Shown one piece after another: positions 22,304-33,429 of a stretch of DNA of 64,000 bases. The position numbers and the translations under genes are program-made. The DNA lies in assembly GCF_028554725.1 (NCBI RefSeq), contig NC_071668.1, positions 41,120,501 through 41,184,500 on the forward strand, in the 5' to 3' direction. The notes under the pieces were generated by a model. That model had not been told where the DNA came from. It worked only from the letters and a program-made list of their open reading frames with translations, and ran no database searches. Numbering within the stretch: position 1 is the stretch's first letter; each line of letters begins with the position of its first letter. The stretch comes from Zeugodacus cucurbitae (lineage: Eukaryota > Arthropoda > Insecta > Diptera > Tephritidae).

Positions 22304-23791
22304 CGCTGATTTCGAAAATCGAGTTAATTTTTTTTTATGGATACGTTTTTGAGATATTTGCAATTTACCGTTATTCGACCAAAAAAAAAAGGTGTCTTCA
22401 TTTAATCATGTATATCTCACTGACCAGTTGAGCAATCTTACTGCAAATTATAGAAAATAAAAGTGAATGAAATTTCCTAAAAATATTGCCTACACCATTT
22501 TTCCATAGGCCTTATAATTTCTGAGAAATTGATTAATCACTTCGAGTTTTTAAATTTTTTTATGAAAAAATTAAAAAAAATAAACTTTGGCAAGAAAAAA
22601 ATTTTAAAACAAAAGATATTTTTTAAATTTTTTTATTTTATATGAAGTCCTGTTTTTTTAGAAAAAATTAAGCTACCAACGAACAATATCCATGGATAAA
22701 TAGGAAAGTTGTACATGATCAAATAAATATACCCAAGTCTCTCAAAGTCAATGTATACGTATATGCGTATGTAGTGTGTAAAGTAGGGGTGGGATATCTG
22801 GCTATGCGCTGTTTCTGTTAAGTAAAAAGGCAATTTTCATGTCGTTTTTAGTTTTTATAAACTCATGTATTTATATATTAGTAATATATATTAAAACAAT
22901 GTGTTATTTTTGTCTTAAGTTGATGTTCTTACATTATAGTCGAAATGATTATGTGTTTTGTTTTGTCGTTTATTTAGTTTAGGTTCGGTTTCTCTTATGA
23001 GAAACCAACAGTAGTCACCCATCATACCGACGTCCCAGAAACCTTGGTATCGCTGATTTCGAAAATCGAGTTAATTTTTTTTTATGGATACGTTTTTGAG
23101 ATATTTGCAATTTACCATTATTCGACCAAAAAAAAAAAAGGTGTCTTCATTTAATCATGTATATCTCACTGACCAGTTGAGCAATCTTACTGCAAATTAT
23201 AGAAAATAAAAGTGAATGAAATTTCCTAAAAATATTGCCTACACCATTTTTCCATAGGCCTTATAATTTCTGAGAAATTGATTAATCACTTCGAGCTTTT
23301 AAATTTTTTTATAAAAAAATTAAAAAAAAATAAACTTTGGCAAGAAAAAAATTTTAAAACAAAAGATATTTTTTAAATTTTTTTTTATTGTATATGAAGT
23401 CCTGTTTCTTTAGAAAAAATTAAGCTACCAACGAACAAAATCCATGGATAAATAGGAAAGTTGTACATGATCAAATAAATATACCCAAGTCTCGCAAAGT
23501 CAATGTATACGTATATGCGTATGTAGTGTGTAAAGTAGGGGTGGGATATCTGGCTATGCGCTGTTTCTGTTAAGTAAAAAGGCAATTTTCATGTCGTTTT
23601 TAGTTTTTATAAACTCATGTATTTATATATTAGTAATATATATTAAAACAATGTGTTAATGTAATGTTCTTACATTATAGTCGAAATGATTATGTGTTTT
23701 GTTTTGTCGTTTATTTAGTTTAGGATCGGTTTCTCTTATGAGAAACCAACAGTAGTCACCCATCATACCGACGTCCCAGAAACCTTGGTAT
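22304..23791. repeat. 0.75-kb tandem duplication in the left arm
   Basis: Units 22304-23051 and 23052-23791 both run from cgctgatttcgaaaatcgag to accttggtat and differ at only a few sites. The second lacks a short piece near 22910. The high identity points to a recent event. Confidence 0.9.
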
Positions 23792-24420
23792 CGATTCTCA
23801 ATTAATTGCATTTGCTGGTGAAACCTTTCGCCATGTTCGTCACTTTCGTCTCCGGGGTTTGCCGGAAAAAAACTTAAATGGGAATGCAGAAAATGAATTT
23901 TGAAAGACATATTTACGCCTGGAGAAAAAAGAAAATGATGAGCTTGATGTGCAATGGCGGAAGAATGATTTTTTCATTCTTTACAAGTGGGACGTATTTG
24001 ATATTATCCACACCAATTGTAAATTCAACTCTTTCCGGCCAATCCTTAATGCAATAGTGGTCTTTACGAGCTCGGCTATCCCATTTGCAGAGAAAGCAGC
24101 AGTGTTTTGTGTAGCCACTTTGTAGACCGCATAACATTCCAACGACTTTAAGATCGGCACATATTTTCCAATCATGCTCTTCATATTTGATGAATTTTAA
24201 CAATTTCTCCATTACCTCGTATGTTTCCTTCGTGTTTACTGCATGCGCGATCGGGATCGAGGGCTTTTTGTTGCCATTATGCAGTAATACGGCCTTCAAG
24301 CTCAGTTTATTGCTGTCTATGAACAATCGCCAATCCTCGGAATCATATGGTTGACCAAACTCTTTGAATAATCCTGGAATGTCTTTGCAATAGCATACAT
24401 TGTCTTCCTTCGAAAGAGAA
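23656..24420 (-). pseudogene. DDE-type transposase relic of the CACTG element
   Basis: Read from about 24420: CYCKDIPGLF, then EDWRLFIDSNKLSLKAVL (candidate first D), LHNGNKKPSIPI, ICADLKVVGMLCG (candidate second D), HCCFLCKWDSRA (CxxC), ILPPLHIKL. About 150 residues of the family's usual length are then missing. The last block (23656-23910) reads NMSFKIHFLHSHL in its start, then SDEHGERFHQQM (candidate catalytic E), RYQGFWDVGMMGDYCW and a basic tail ending at 23656. A frameshift and the deletion lie at the joint near 23912. Assignment of the D, D and E residues is inferred from conservation. Confidence 0.7.
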
Positions 24421-24430
24421 AAGAAAGAAA

Positions 24431-24627
24431 GAGACGAAAGTGACGAGCATGGCGAAAGGTTTCACCAGCAAATGCAATTAATTGAGAATCGATACCAAGG
24501 TTTCTGGGACGTCGGTATGATGGGTGACTACTGTTGGTTTCTCATAAGAGAAACCGAACCTAAACTAAATAAACGACAAAACAAAACACATAATCATTTC
24601 GACTATAATGTAAGAACATCAACTTAA
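24431..24627 (+). pseudogene. Inverted second copy of the transposase 3' end, in the right arm
   Basis: The plus strand encodes SDEHGERFHQQMQLIENRYQ and then FWDVGMMGDYCWFLIRET, the same block as the minus strand at 23656-23862. The end of the gene is therefore part of the inverted arm and is present in both arms. A third copy of its last part is at 22921-23051 in the duplicated left arm. It is not joined to an upstream domain here. Confidence 0.8.
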
Positions 24628-25361
24628 GACAAAAATAACACATTGTTTTAATAAATAAAACTAATATATAAATAAATGAGTTTATAAAAACTAAAAACGA
24701 CATGAAAATTGCCTTTTTACTTAACAGAAACAGCGCATAGCCAGATATCCCACCCCTACTTTACACACTACATACGCATATACGTATACATTGACTTTGC
24801 GAGACTTGGATATATTTATTTGATCATGTATAACTTTCCTATTTATCCATGGATTTTGTTCGTTGGTAGCTTATTTTTTTCTAAAAAAACAGGACTTCAT
24901 ATAAAATAAAAAAATTTAAAAAATATCTTTTGTTTTAAAATTTTTTTCTTGCCAAAGTTTATTTTTTTTAATTTTTTCATAAAAAAATTTAAAAACTCGA
25001 AGTGATTAATCAATTTCTCAGAAATTATAAGGCCTATGGAAAAATGGTGTAGGCAATATTTTTAGGAAATTTCATTCACTTTTATTTTCTATAATTTGCA
25101 GTCAGATTGCTCAACTGGTCAGTGAGATATACATGATTAAATGAAGACACCTTTTTTTTGGGTCGAATAACGGTAAATTGCAAATATCTCAAAAACGTAT
25201 CCATAAAAACAAAAATTAACTCGATTTTCGAAATCAGCGAGCCATTTCACATACAAATTGGATAGTGGCGTTCATGGAACATTTTTGCTGTAAACCAGTG
25301 TAATTAGAAAGAAAACCCAAATGCAGTAGAAATATCGACATGAAAAAAGTACCTCTTATGC

Positions 25362-25595
25362 GACTTGGCTTTCGTATATCTCGTAATTGGTTATGAATTA
25401 ATTTAAGATTAATTTAATATAAATGAATTTATACAAATTGGATAAAAACGACATGAAAATTGCCTTTTTACTTAACAGAAACAGCGCATAGCCAGATATC
25501 CCACCCCTACTGTATGCTCTTGGCTTTCGTATATCTCGTAGTTGGTTATGAATTAATTTAAGATTAATTTAATATAAATGAATTTATATATTTCC
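25362..25595. repeat. Duplicated Rep-C segment flanking a transposon-arm fragment
   Basis: Segments 25362-25437 and 25520-25595 are near-identical (cttggctttcgtatatctcg ... ataaatgaattta). Between them, 25443-25510 matches the right arm of the CACTG element (compare 24696-24760). Confidence 0.8.
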
Positions 25596-25809
25596 CTATG
25601 AAAATATGCAAAAACTTTGTAATTCTAATAATGTTTAATATTTGGTCTGTGGTGGACCTTCTGGTGGAAATGCACATATGTCTGTAATTTTGTTTAAATG
25701 GAACATTGCGGTGTTGAGGGCTTTTATGATACAGACTCGTAGGCTTGTGGAGGACTATGACTTTAACTCTTCGGTTCTTAGAGGAATTTCTGACTTTGTA
25801 TCATCGTAA

Positions 25810-26003
25810 AATTGGCGTGCCCAGAGTCAAGACATTAACACAATAGACATCCATTGGGCAGATGTCAAAATGGGTTTGGAAAAGAAAACAAATAAAAAAT
25901 TGTAACGATTTATCCTGAATTTTAAGGAAAAATGGAAGAGACTGAGCGATGTATGCGTTTAGTTGGTATTTTGTCTACAAGATGCAAAGCTGTGCTTGAA
26001 TAA
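25810..26003 (+). pseudogene. Tc1-like transposase C-terminal relic
   Basis: Reads NWRAQSQDINTIDIHWADVK, matching the Tc1 'NWPaqSPDiNpIEnlWadvK' block in which the final catalytic E is replaced by D. It goes on to GLEKKTNKKL, a stop, NFKEKWKRL and, after a frameshift, ERCMRLVGILSTRCKAVLE, the usual end of Tc1 proteins. Upstream catalytic parts are not recognisable. Confidence 0.65.
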
Positions 26004-27188
26004 AAATTCTGTCCGACTAACTACTCACTTAAAGTAATAAGTAAAATAATAATTTTTAGGTATTAAATTTTAAAATATTGACAAAAGCTAGAGGTGTCCT
26101 TAGACATAACTGTCAAAATGATTTATTTTATGCCGTACGATGCTATGAAAACATTGTTTCCAGTAATTTTTCAATAAATGAGTAACTTGATAGATAACTT
26201 GCGTTAAAAAAAAAAATATTTCGCATTTTAATTATAAAATATACAAATTTTTCAAAATAAAATGTAGTGTCCCTAATAGGGACAATAATAATATAGTACA
26301 TACATGTACTGATGACATACATATATTCAGCCTTATTTTAAACTTCATGTGAACGACATTCCCAATAGAAAAATTTACACATTTGTGTTTTTTGTATCAT
26401 AAATTGCACATTACATTAAAATGCAAACATTCTGACAAAGTACTTTAAAATATAGAATATTTACTTACTGTGGTAAATTTCGATTCATTACTGTATTGTA
26501 TGAACATATAGTTCGTTTAATATTAGGCAAGAGAGAATCCGACTTCTTATCAGCTTCTGTAAAATAATATTTTAGGTCACTATCAAAAAATTATCACATA
26601 TTATTAATAATTTTTTTACATGTATGTACTTAAAATATAATATACACATCTTGCCAACTTTCTGTTTTGATTTACGTTGATAATGTAAGCGAGCGAAACT
26701 CTTGTGAACTGTATTAATAGACATTGCATAGCCATAAAATATAAAGATTTTTTGCCTGTTTCTTTCAGGATTCAAACAATTTTCTTGGTGATTCGATTCA
26801 TGTTTTCTCAGCAGTCCTAGAGTAACAGTCTTTACTTTAATCTTTTAGTGATCCCTTCGGGAAAGCTTTGCTCCCTGAGTTGTTCTTTTTCTCGTTTAAT
26901 TGACCGGATGGTTTCCCCGTTTAATTGAACCATGTGATCGGGCAACGAAATATGGCATACGAAACCATATGTAAATTTCCTCGGTCAATTGAAGTCGGTT
27001 AATAGATTTCCCCTTTAAGTTGACTCAAAATATATGTCATAGAAAATAGTTTTCCTTTTATTTTTCCCCGACAAATTCCACCAAATATTATTGTTGAAAA
27101 AACTAATCTTTTTTCTTTTTTTTTTAGCACTTTGTAATTTTTTGAAAATAGGTTTGTATTACGTTTGTTTGTGTACAGTTCGTTTCTA
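26004..27188. other. AT-rich intergenic/intronic DNA, nothing recognised
   Basis: Long A/T runs with no convincing frame. Near 26860-26990 a short motif (gtttaattga) recurs about four times, but I cannot assign it. Confidence 0.4.
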
Positions 27189-27279
27189 TCTATACTAATA
27201 TTATAAAGCTGAAGAGTTTGTTTGTTTGTTTGTTTGAACGCGCTAATCTCCGAAACTACTGGTTCGAATTGAATAATTA

Positions 27280-28593
27280 CACTGTGATAGTTTTTTTCCA
27301 AAAAAAAAAGACAAGACCAAATTCGACGGTTTCCCCCTATTTCGGGTCCTACGAATCGAACTGCATCATTACTTTTTTGAGTTACAATCATGGTTTCATA
27401 CAAAATTTTTTTTTGAAGTTTTTCATCAAAGTGGCCCATTGTAAGAGAAAGGCACTTTTTTCTTCGGTCTATAACTTTTTTAATGTTGACTTTTTTGGTA
27501 AACTTTCTTTGGCAAAGCTTCTCAAAATAAGTCTGTCTTTAAGTTCTTAGAGGACTGTAAACCCCAAAATCAATGTTTTTTGTGTCCTTATAGCCAATAT
27601 GTCGAAAAAACTGATATTTAATCCATTTTTTTAATGTTTTTGCCCTCAGGTTTCGTCAATATTTTAATTTACCCTTTGATACTTATACATTAAGTGACAT
27701 CTTGTAATAGTAAGAAACTTAAGCAAAGACAACGTTCTGAGAAAACTAACCATTAGAAAAAAAAAACTTAACAAAATTTGTATTTTTTAAAAAAGCTACA
27801 CTAACTATGTTTGTATGCTATTTTATTCTTTTTGTATCTTATAACTGTTATCAATAAGTATCATAAATTTGTACACAATATTTAAATTAAATTTAATAAG
27901 ACATCTATCAATGGCCAACACAAATCAGCAAGCAACGAGTCAAGCTTCTTTCCGCTGTACCAATGCTCAAGGGGGCGGCGACTTGATGAAATCTTTCTCC
28001 ATGCTCATCGGATTAAGTCGGAACTTGCTGCTCAAAATGGTCCTTGTGATGGTGAAAGAAATAAATTTTTAAGGACATATTCACACCTATTTCTTCAAAA
28101 GCGTCTACCATGTCATATACATATTTTTTCCTATCTTCAGACCGGTGCATTCCTAAGCAATGGTTTATAATGTGATGGGGTGTCACTTAATGTATAGGTA
28201 TCAAAGGGTAAATTAAAATATTGACGAAACCTGAGGGCAAAAACATTAAAAAAATGGATTAAATTTCAGTTTTTTTTACATATTGGCTATAAGGACACAA
28301 AAAACATTGATTTTGGGGTTTACAGTCATCTAAGAACTTAAAGACGGACTTATTCTGAGAAGCTTTGCCAAAGAAAGTTTACCAAAAAAGTCAACATTAA
28401 AAAAGTTAGAGACCGAAGAAAAAAGTGCCTTTCTCTTACAATGGGCCACTTTGATGAAAAACTTCAAAAAAAAATTTTGTATGAAACCATGATTATAACT
28501 CAAAAAAGTAATGATGCAGTTCGATTCGTAGGACCCGAAATAGGGGGAAACCGTCGAATTTGGTCTTGTCTTTTTTTTTTGACTATCACAGTG
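27280..28593. mobile_element. CACTG-terminated element with about 425-bp inverted arms
   Basis: Starts CACTGTGATAGT and ends ACTATCACAGTG. The arms (about 27280-27705 and 28165-28593) are near-perfect inverted repeats. It is flanked on both sides by TTA, a 3-bp target-site duplication consistent with the CMC group. The centre holds a transposase remnant. It is a deletion derivative related to the element at 22233-25300, judged by the shared transposase block and termini. Confidence 0.8.
27975..28170 (-). pseudogene. Transposase remnant in the second CACTG element
   Basis: The minus strand reads VDAFEEIGVNMSLKIYFFHH, then, past a stop, SDEHGERFHQ. This is the same block as NMSFKIHFLHSHL and SDEHGERFHQ in the element at 22233-25300. 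Only about 60 codons survive, with the candidate catalytic E. Confidence 0.65.
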
Positions 28594-28857
28594 TTATTTT
28601 TGTGTTGGATAGTCCATTTATCGAGGAAGGCTATAGGCTATATAACATCACGCTGCTATTATAGGAGCGAAGAAACTGTGGTAAATGTGTAAAAAACGGG
28701 GGAAATTATTTATCTTTGAGGGCTTCCGTTCCTTGCGCTGCGAAAGCGGTTCAAGATACACAAAAGTTATGTATGAAAGAATTATTTCTCTTTTAATGAT
28801 CTAAAAAAAGTCCGTGAGTACCGTTTTTGTGATAACTAATATACTATATATATATAT

Positions 28858-28988
28858 ATTCTATTGGACTTTATGCCGAATATCTGGGTCAAATTGTGTG
28901 ATATCTTAATAAAACTATAGCAATAAATTGCGAAAGTATAAACTGTTCTGTTGCACCCAAACTTAAACCCAAACCTTTCCTTATTTGT
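28858..28988 (+). repeat. Rep-A copy g, 3' end fragment
   Basis: Matches the last 130 bp of Rep-A: ctattggactttatgccgaa, the subterminal ttgcgaaagtataaa, a mutated hairpin and cctttccttatttgttt. Confidence 0.75.
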
Positions 28989-29092
28989 TTTAGTATTGAA
29001 ATATCCGTGGAAGTACAGGTAAAAAGTAAACAAATATTGAAAATTTGCTAGAAAGATAATAATAAAAGAACAAAAGAAGAACAGATAATATT

Positions 29093-29889
29093 GATTTTTG
29101 CAACAATACGATTTCAAAATGACATTGCGTTGGCTCTCCCATCTACTGGAATTGCTGTAACGTTACTAGAAGTTGGAAGAACGGCACATTCGGCACTGAA
29201 GCTTCCGTTAAATATACAAATCAATGAGACACCTGTTTGCAAGGCAATCAGCTATGGCAAAAGTGTTGAAGAATTGTAAATTTATAGTATGAGATAAGTG
29301 CAATTCTCTAGACAGAACAATGAAAGATCTGTGGAATAATAATCGTCCCTTTGGTTGCGCAATGATACCGTTAGCAGGCGATTTTGGACAAATACTTCCT
29401 GTTATTCCAAAATGCGGATGAATTTAATGTCTCAAGTCATAGTATTTGTGGCGGTACGTGAAAACCATATGATTGACCTTGAATATGCGAGTGTTCCTCC
29501 AACAGGATAAAATCACAGAAGAACTGTTAAAAATTGTAAATTTGATCCTGATTGTGACGCAGCTATCGAATAATGTGATAGTTGCAAGAATTTTGAAAGG
29601 GACTTACAAGGGGCAGAATGCTTGATTCCACCAATTCCTCTGAGTTCCAACGATTTGCCATTTCAGTTCAAACGTATTAGTTTCCAGTGAAACTTGCATT
29701 TGCGATAACAATCAACAGGTCACACAGACAGTCGCTGGAAATTTGTGGCATAAATCTGGAAATGCCATGTTTTTCATACGGTCAGCTATATGAGGAGTGT
29801 TCACGAGTTGAAAAACCATCTTCTCTGTACATTTACGCTCCGGAACAGAAAACAAAAAATATTGTTTATCAAGCTGCGTTACATTGAAA
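29093..29889 (+). pseudogene. Helitron PIF1-like helicase relic
   Basis: Pieces in several frames match the intact helicase at 55164-56738: ALALPSTGIAVTLLEVGRTA, HSALKLPLNIQINETP, a degraded GDF(R)QILPVIPK near 29380, then LIPPIPLSSNDLPFQFKRI, VKLAFAITINRSHRQSLEI and SYGQLYEECSRVEKPSSLYI. A large middle section between the GDFRQ and LIP blocks is lost. Walker A is absent. Confidence 0.85.
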
Positions 29890-30188
29890 AAAAATTTAGA
29901 AAAATCGAAAATAAATGCTTTTCAATACAATCTAAATTCAACTGTCTTTCCTTTTCAAAAGAAATAATTTCACTCAGGGCAACGCCTGTGGGGTCAGCTA
30001 GTTCTTTATAAGTTTAAAACTTTAATTTCTTTGAAAAACAAATACATACATACATGTACATTAATCGATACATGGATACCTGCCAACCATTTTCCCCATA
30101 GGTTTCAATACATTTATACATTTTTTTGTGACGTACCAACACCAACGCAGATGCAAACGTCATTTTTCAAAACTTAATTAGAATATCC

Positions 30189-30583
30189 CAAAGTGTATTC
30201 AACAAAGTGAACAAAGTATTTGACATACCCGGTTTTGACAATAAAATAGTAAACAATTCATGTATTTATTTACATTAACCCGTATTTTTTATATTGAACA
30301 ATATAATATATATTGATAAAATTGTTTGCGATTTGTCAGTTGGAGCACAAAACATTAGTAAATTGCTTCCATGAGTTGTTTTGCATAAGCAGAAAGTATT
30401 CGGCATTTTCTTTTATTCATTTAAAAAATATATTTTTTTTGTTTGAAATTTGTTTACTTTTGAATTTCAAAATTTGAATTTTTTAATAAATGTAAGGGTT
30501 AAATCAATGGCAACAAACATGTCAAATTCGGGTAAAAAAAATTAAATGTCATATACTTAGTTCACTTTGTTGAATACACTTTG
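30189..30583. mobile_element. MITE, hAT-like (395 bp)
   Basis: Terminal inverted repeats start CAAAGTGTATTCAACAAAGT and extend about 35 bp. They are flanked by an 8-bp near-duplication, gaatatcc (30181-30188) and gaatttcc (30584-30591). An 8-bp duplication fits the hAT superfamily. The interior is AT-rich and non-coding. Confidence 0.75.
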
Positions 30584-30599
30584 GAATTTCCCAAACAAA

Positions 30600-32690
30600 C
30601 GAAAACCAGTTTTCTCATTTCTTGTTCTTATTAAATGAGTACGAATCATGATTCCATTATAAAAGGTTTGGTAAGTAAACAGCTTTCTCGCTCTTTTTTA
30701 CAACCCTTCTGCGTTAGTAAAACAAGAAAAACCAGAAAATTGTTCAAAAAATTGTAAATAGTAGCAGATATTTACCAACGCAAGGGGTAGACAATATTGT
30801 TTAATTTGTATATGTTATTCTCGATTTTTTTATTGATATTTGAATTTTATATTACAGAAATTCAAATAAATTGTTCGATTCAATTATATTTTCAATATAA
30901 AAGCCATCATAACCGTTTCGTTTACATACATATACGGTTATGTACATATATTGAATCTGGTATTGTGCGGTTGAAGAGAAACGAAAACAGTCGATTGCCA
31001 AATAAGCAGTTGCAAAAATTGCAGTTTGGCTTCTGTTTTGGAGACCGAGATTTCGTCTCAAAAGAGATTTCAAAACAGTAAGATTTGAAAGATATGAGTA
31101 AGTAAAGATATGAAGTTATAAAAAGACTAATTTGACTGCCACGGTTGGAAGAACAAATTAGTTAAATGAAGTCCAGTTATCTTCAATTTTTGTTACGCAA
31201 CTACTGTTTAAATCTAAATTTAAATAAAAAGTGTTCATTGTACTTCGCTGTTTTTTCTGTTTTACTTGTTTATCGCATAAGGAAATCAGGAATATATTTC
31301 GAACTCTAGTTTTTCCATTGTTTTTTGTAATTCTCCCAATAAAAGGTTGTGTAATCAATCACCCTTATTATTACTGATCTTAATGAACCAAAATCAAACT
31401 CTACAAGTCGCTTATCATTCCCGTCCTGCTTTATGGTGCCGAAGCTTGGACGATGTCAACATCAGATGAGACGACACTAGAAGTTTTGGAGAGGAAAATT
31501 TTGCGCAAGATTTACGGACCTCAGAACATTGGCAACGGCGAATACCGCAGACGATGGAACGATGAGATGTACGAGTTATACGACGACATTGACATAGTTC
31601 AGCGATTAAAAAAACAGCGGCTTCGCTGGCTAGATCATGTTGTTCGAATGGACGAAAACACTCCAGCTCTGAAAGTGTTCGATGCAGTACCCGCCGGAGG
31701 AAGCCGAGGAAGGGGAAGGCCTGCACTCCGTTGGAGGGACCAGGTGGAGAGCGATCTGGTTACACTTGGAATCTCCAACTGGCGCCGAACTGCGAAGGAA
31801 AGAGAGGAGTGGCGCGCTCTCATCGATTCGGCTATAACTGGCTAAACGGTTGAACGACAATCACATACATGCAATGTTCCTTCTCCTTGAAGCGGAGCCG
31901 TAATATTTAGACATATGTTTATGTATGTATGTGAGAACCAAGCATCTGAGGAGTTATTTCATAGGTTTCAGATACATTCCCGAAATTAACAGCGTCAAGT
32001 CTAGTAGAAATATGTACTAAATATTTGATCAATGATAAAAGTATTGGATAAATATTACAGTTTGAGATTTTTCTTAGAATTCTTCAGAGCAGTCGCACAA
32101 TGAATCTAGAGACTTCTTTGTTTTTACAATTATTTATTTCACAGAAGGAAATTGGGACCATATCTTCAACTCTGGCTCTTTTTGTAACTCTCTCCATGAA
32201 AGATTATGTAATCAATCAACGTTATATATCCATCGTTAGAATCTTTCTAGCGTTCACCTGAAAGCATAATATGTAGGTCAAATTCTGCCAAACTAAGCTG
32301 TGTGACGATTTATATAATATAAATTTCATACTAATTTCTGAAAATAAAATTAAATGGAGAAAAAATTAAAAATAATATGAAATAGATATTAACTCTCTGC
32401 ACTGGACGTGAGTCACGTACATAAAAATTAAAACCATTATTAGAAGAATAACAACATATTTTCATGCTAATTATTAATTTTGGTTCGAGAATAGTAGTCT
32501 ATTTTATACTACTTAGAATATATTTTAACTACGTTCACAAAAAAAGCGAATAAATGTTTCCCTTTTTCTTTTCTTCGCAAATACAACGTTTTGTAACGCA
32601 GTGTCAAAACTTTGCTGTCATTACTTACCAAACCTTTTATAATTGAATCATGAGTACGAATGAGAAAATGTGATTGTCACTAGTGCCAAA
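30600..32690. repeat. Region bounded by a diverged inverted repeat of about 75-90 bp
   Basis: Left 30610-30695 and right 32617-32680 are inverted copies around the shared core attataaaaggtttggtaag. Inside, 31263-31380 and 32148-32235 are diverged direct copies (both with ttatgtaatcaatca-like ends), and RTE copy 5 lies between them. This may be an old DNA transposon; no transposase is recognised. Confidence 0.45.
31386..31872 (+). mobile_element. RTE copy 5, 5'-truncated 3' end (about 487 bp)
   Basis: A 130-codon open frame (31453-31845) covers the C-terminal tail: SDETTLEVLERKILRKIYGP, RLRWLDHVVRM, GGSRGRGRPALRW. It ends with the catacat-type 3' end. It has no stop codons, but such a short tail cannot act alone. 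No target-site duplication found. Confidence 0.9.
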
Positions 32691-32946
32691 AGATACCCCC
32701 AAAATGGGAAATAAAAAACAAAACGATTGAATTGTTCAGAAATGGTAAATGGTAATGGTTTGTGTAAATTTATAAATATAATGTGTATTTAACTAATTTA
32801 TTTTTTATAGCATTGGAAACATTATCACCAGTTTGTCATCTCATCGTATCACTATGAAAGGGAATGTTTTAACTATTGCAAGAACATAAAATCGCCGCAA
32901 CTCAACAAACACAAACCGAAACATCTATTACTCAGTATATACAGTA

Positions 32947-33427
32947 GGTCCACTTTCACACAGGCAACTTCTGTTGCTAATTCTCGGGCGATTCTCTTTT
33001 GCTGTCGCCCCTTGCGTTCACACGAGCAATTCTTGTTTGACAACTCTGTTCGTGTTTTTCTGTCATTCTCTTTCATATAATTTTCTCAACTTCTTGTACG
33101 CATCGTTTCCAAGCAAAAAAATATATTTCATTAACTAATTTTTATCATTATTCTCAATTTTCTAGCACATTTTAATTATATTATGCATATTTCTATATGT
33201 ATTTGCAAATTACATACAAAATTAAATGATTAAATTCAAATTTTCAAATATATTGTAAACATTAATTTTAAAATGTGTGCAAATGCAACACTGTTACGTA
33301 GCAGCGCACTGTTACGAATAAGAACACAAAGCGTGTTGCCTGAACACAGCAGACTCGGCGCGATTCTCCTCTCCACGTCGCCCCCTCTCCTATAAAACTA
33401 AGTGAAAGTGCCTGTGTGAAAGGGGTC
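32947..33427. mobile_element. MITE with TA flanks (481 bp)
   Basis: Inverted termini share TTTCACACAGGCA (left ggtccactttcacacaggca; right, reversed, gacccctttcacacaggca). A TA lies on each side (32945-32946, 33428-33429), as for Tc1/mariner-like MITEs. Further copies of the 'cacacnggcaa' motif occur just inside the left end. AT-rich centre, non-coding. Confidence 0.6.
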
Positions 33428-33429
33428 TA

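Larger units (their letters stand above)
22233..25300. mobile_element. CACTG-terminated DNA transposon with long inverted arms (CMC/Chapaev-like)
   Basis: Termini are CACTGG (22233) and CCAGTG (25300). The left arm (22233-23852) and right arm (24431-25300) are inverted repeats; the left arm also carries a 0.75-kb tandem duplication. The 578-bp centre (23853-24430) codes for transposase on the minus strand. CACTG ends and the DDE-like transposase suggest the CMC group (Chapaev/CACTA), which is a family-level inference. The flanks match Rep-C. No clear target-site duplication (tag on the left, taa on the right). Confidence 0.75.
18641..25690. repeat. Rep-C copy b, split by RTE copy 4 and a CACTG transposon
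   Basis: Pieces 18641-18990, 21887-22232 and 25301-25690 align in order with Rep-C copy a. The insertions are RTE copy 4 (18991-21886) and the CACTG element (22233-25300). The last piece contains an internal duplication (see 25362-25595). Confidence 0.7.
27189..30001 (+). mobile_element. Helitron, decayed, with nested insertions
   Basis: The 5' end TCTATACTAATATTATAAAG (27189) is preceded by A. The 3' end is gcctgtggggtcagCTAG (CTAG 29998-30001) followed by T, as expected for insertion between A and T. An imperfect hairpin (CAGG...CCTG) precedes the CTAG. Inside are a CACTG element (27280-28593), a Rep-A fragment (28858-28988) and a helicase relic (29093-29889). The Rep (HUH) nuclease domain is not visible. 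Confidence 0.85.

Noticed and set aside
22633..22833. 66-codon frame found three times (22633, 23385, 24709)
   Set aside because: It lies in the duplicated and inverted arms, downstream of the transposase stop. It is explained by the repeat copies.
26823..27000. Short recurring motif (gtttaattga) suggesting a CRISPR-like or satellite array
   Set aside because: Copies are few, irregularly spaced and diverged; CRISPR arrays are not expected in a fly genome.
26999..27439. Long open frame on the minus strand, repeated as a plus-strand frame at 28441-28692
   Set aside because: Both come from the inverted arms of the CACTG element. The similarity is due to the repeat, not to a protein.
32873..33076. 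67-codon minus-strand frame rich in Lys/Arg
   Set aside because: It overlaps the left end of the TA-flanked MITE and reads through its terminal repeat.
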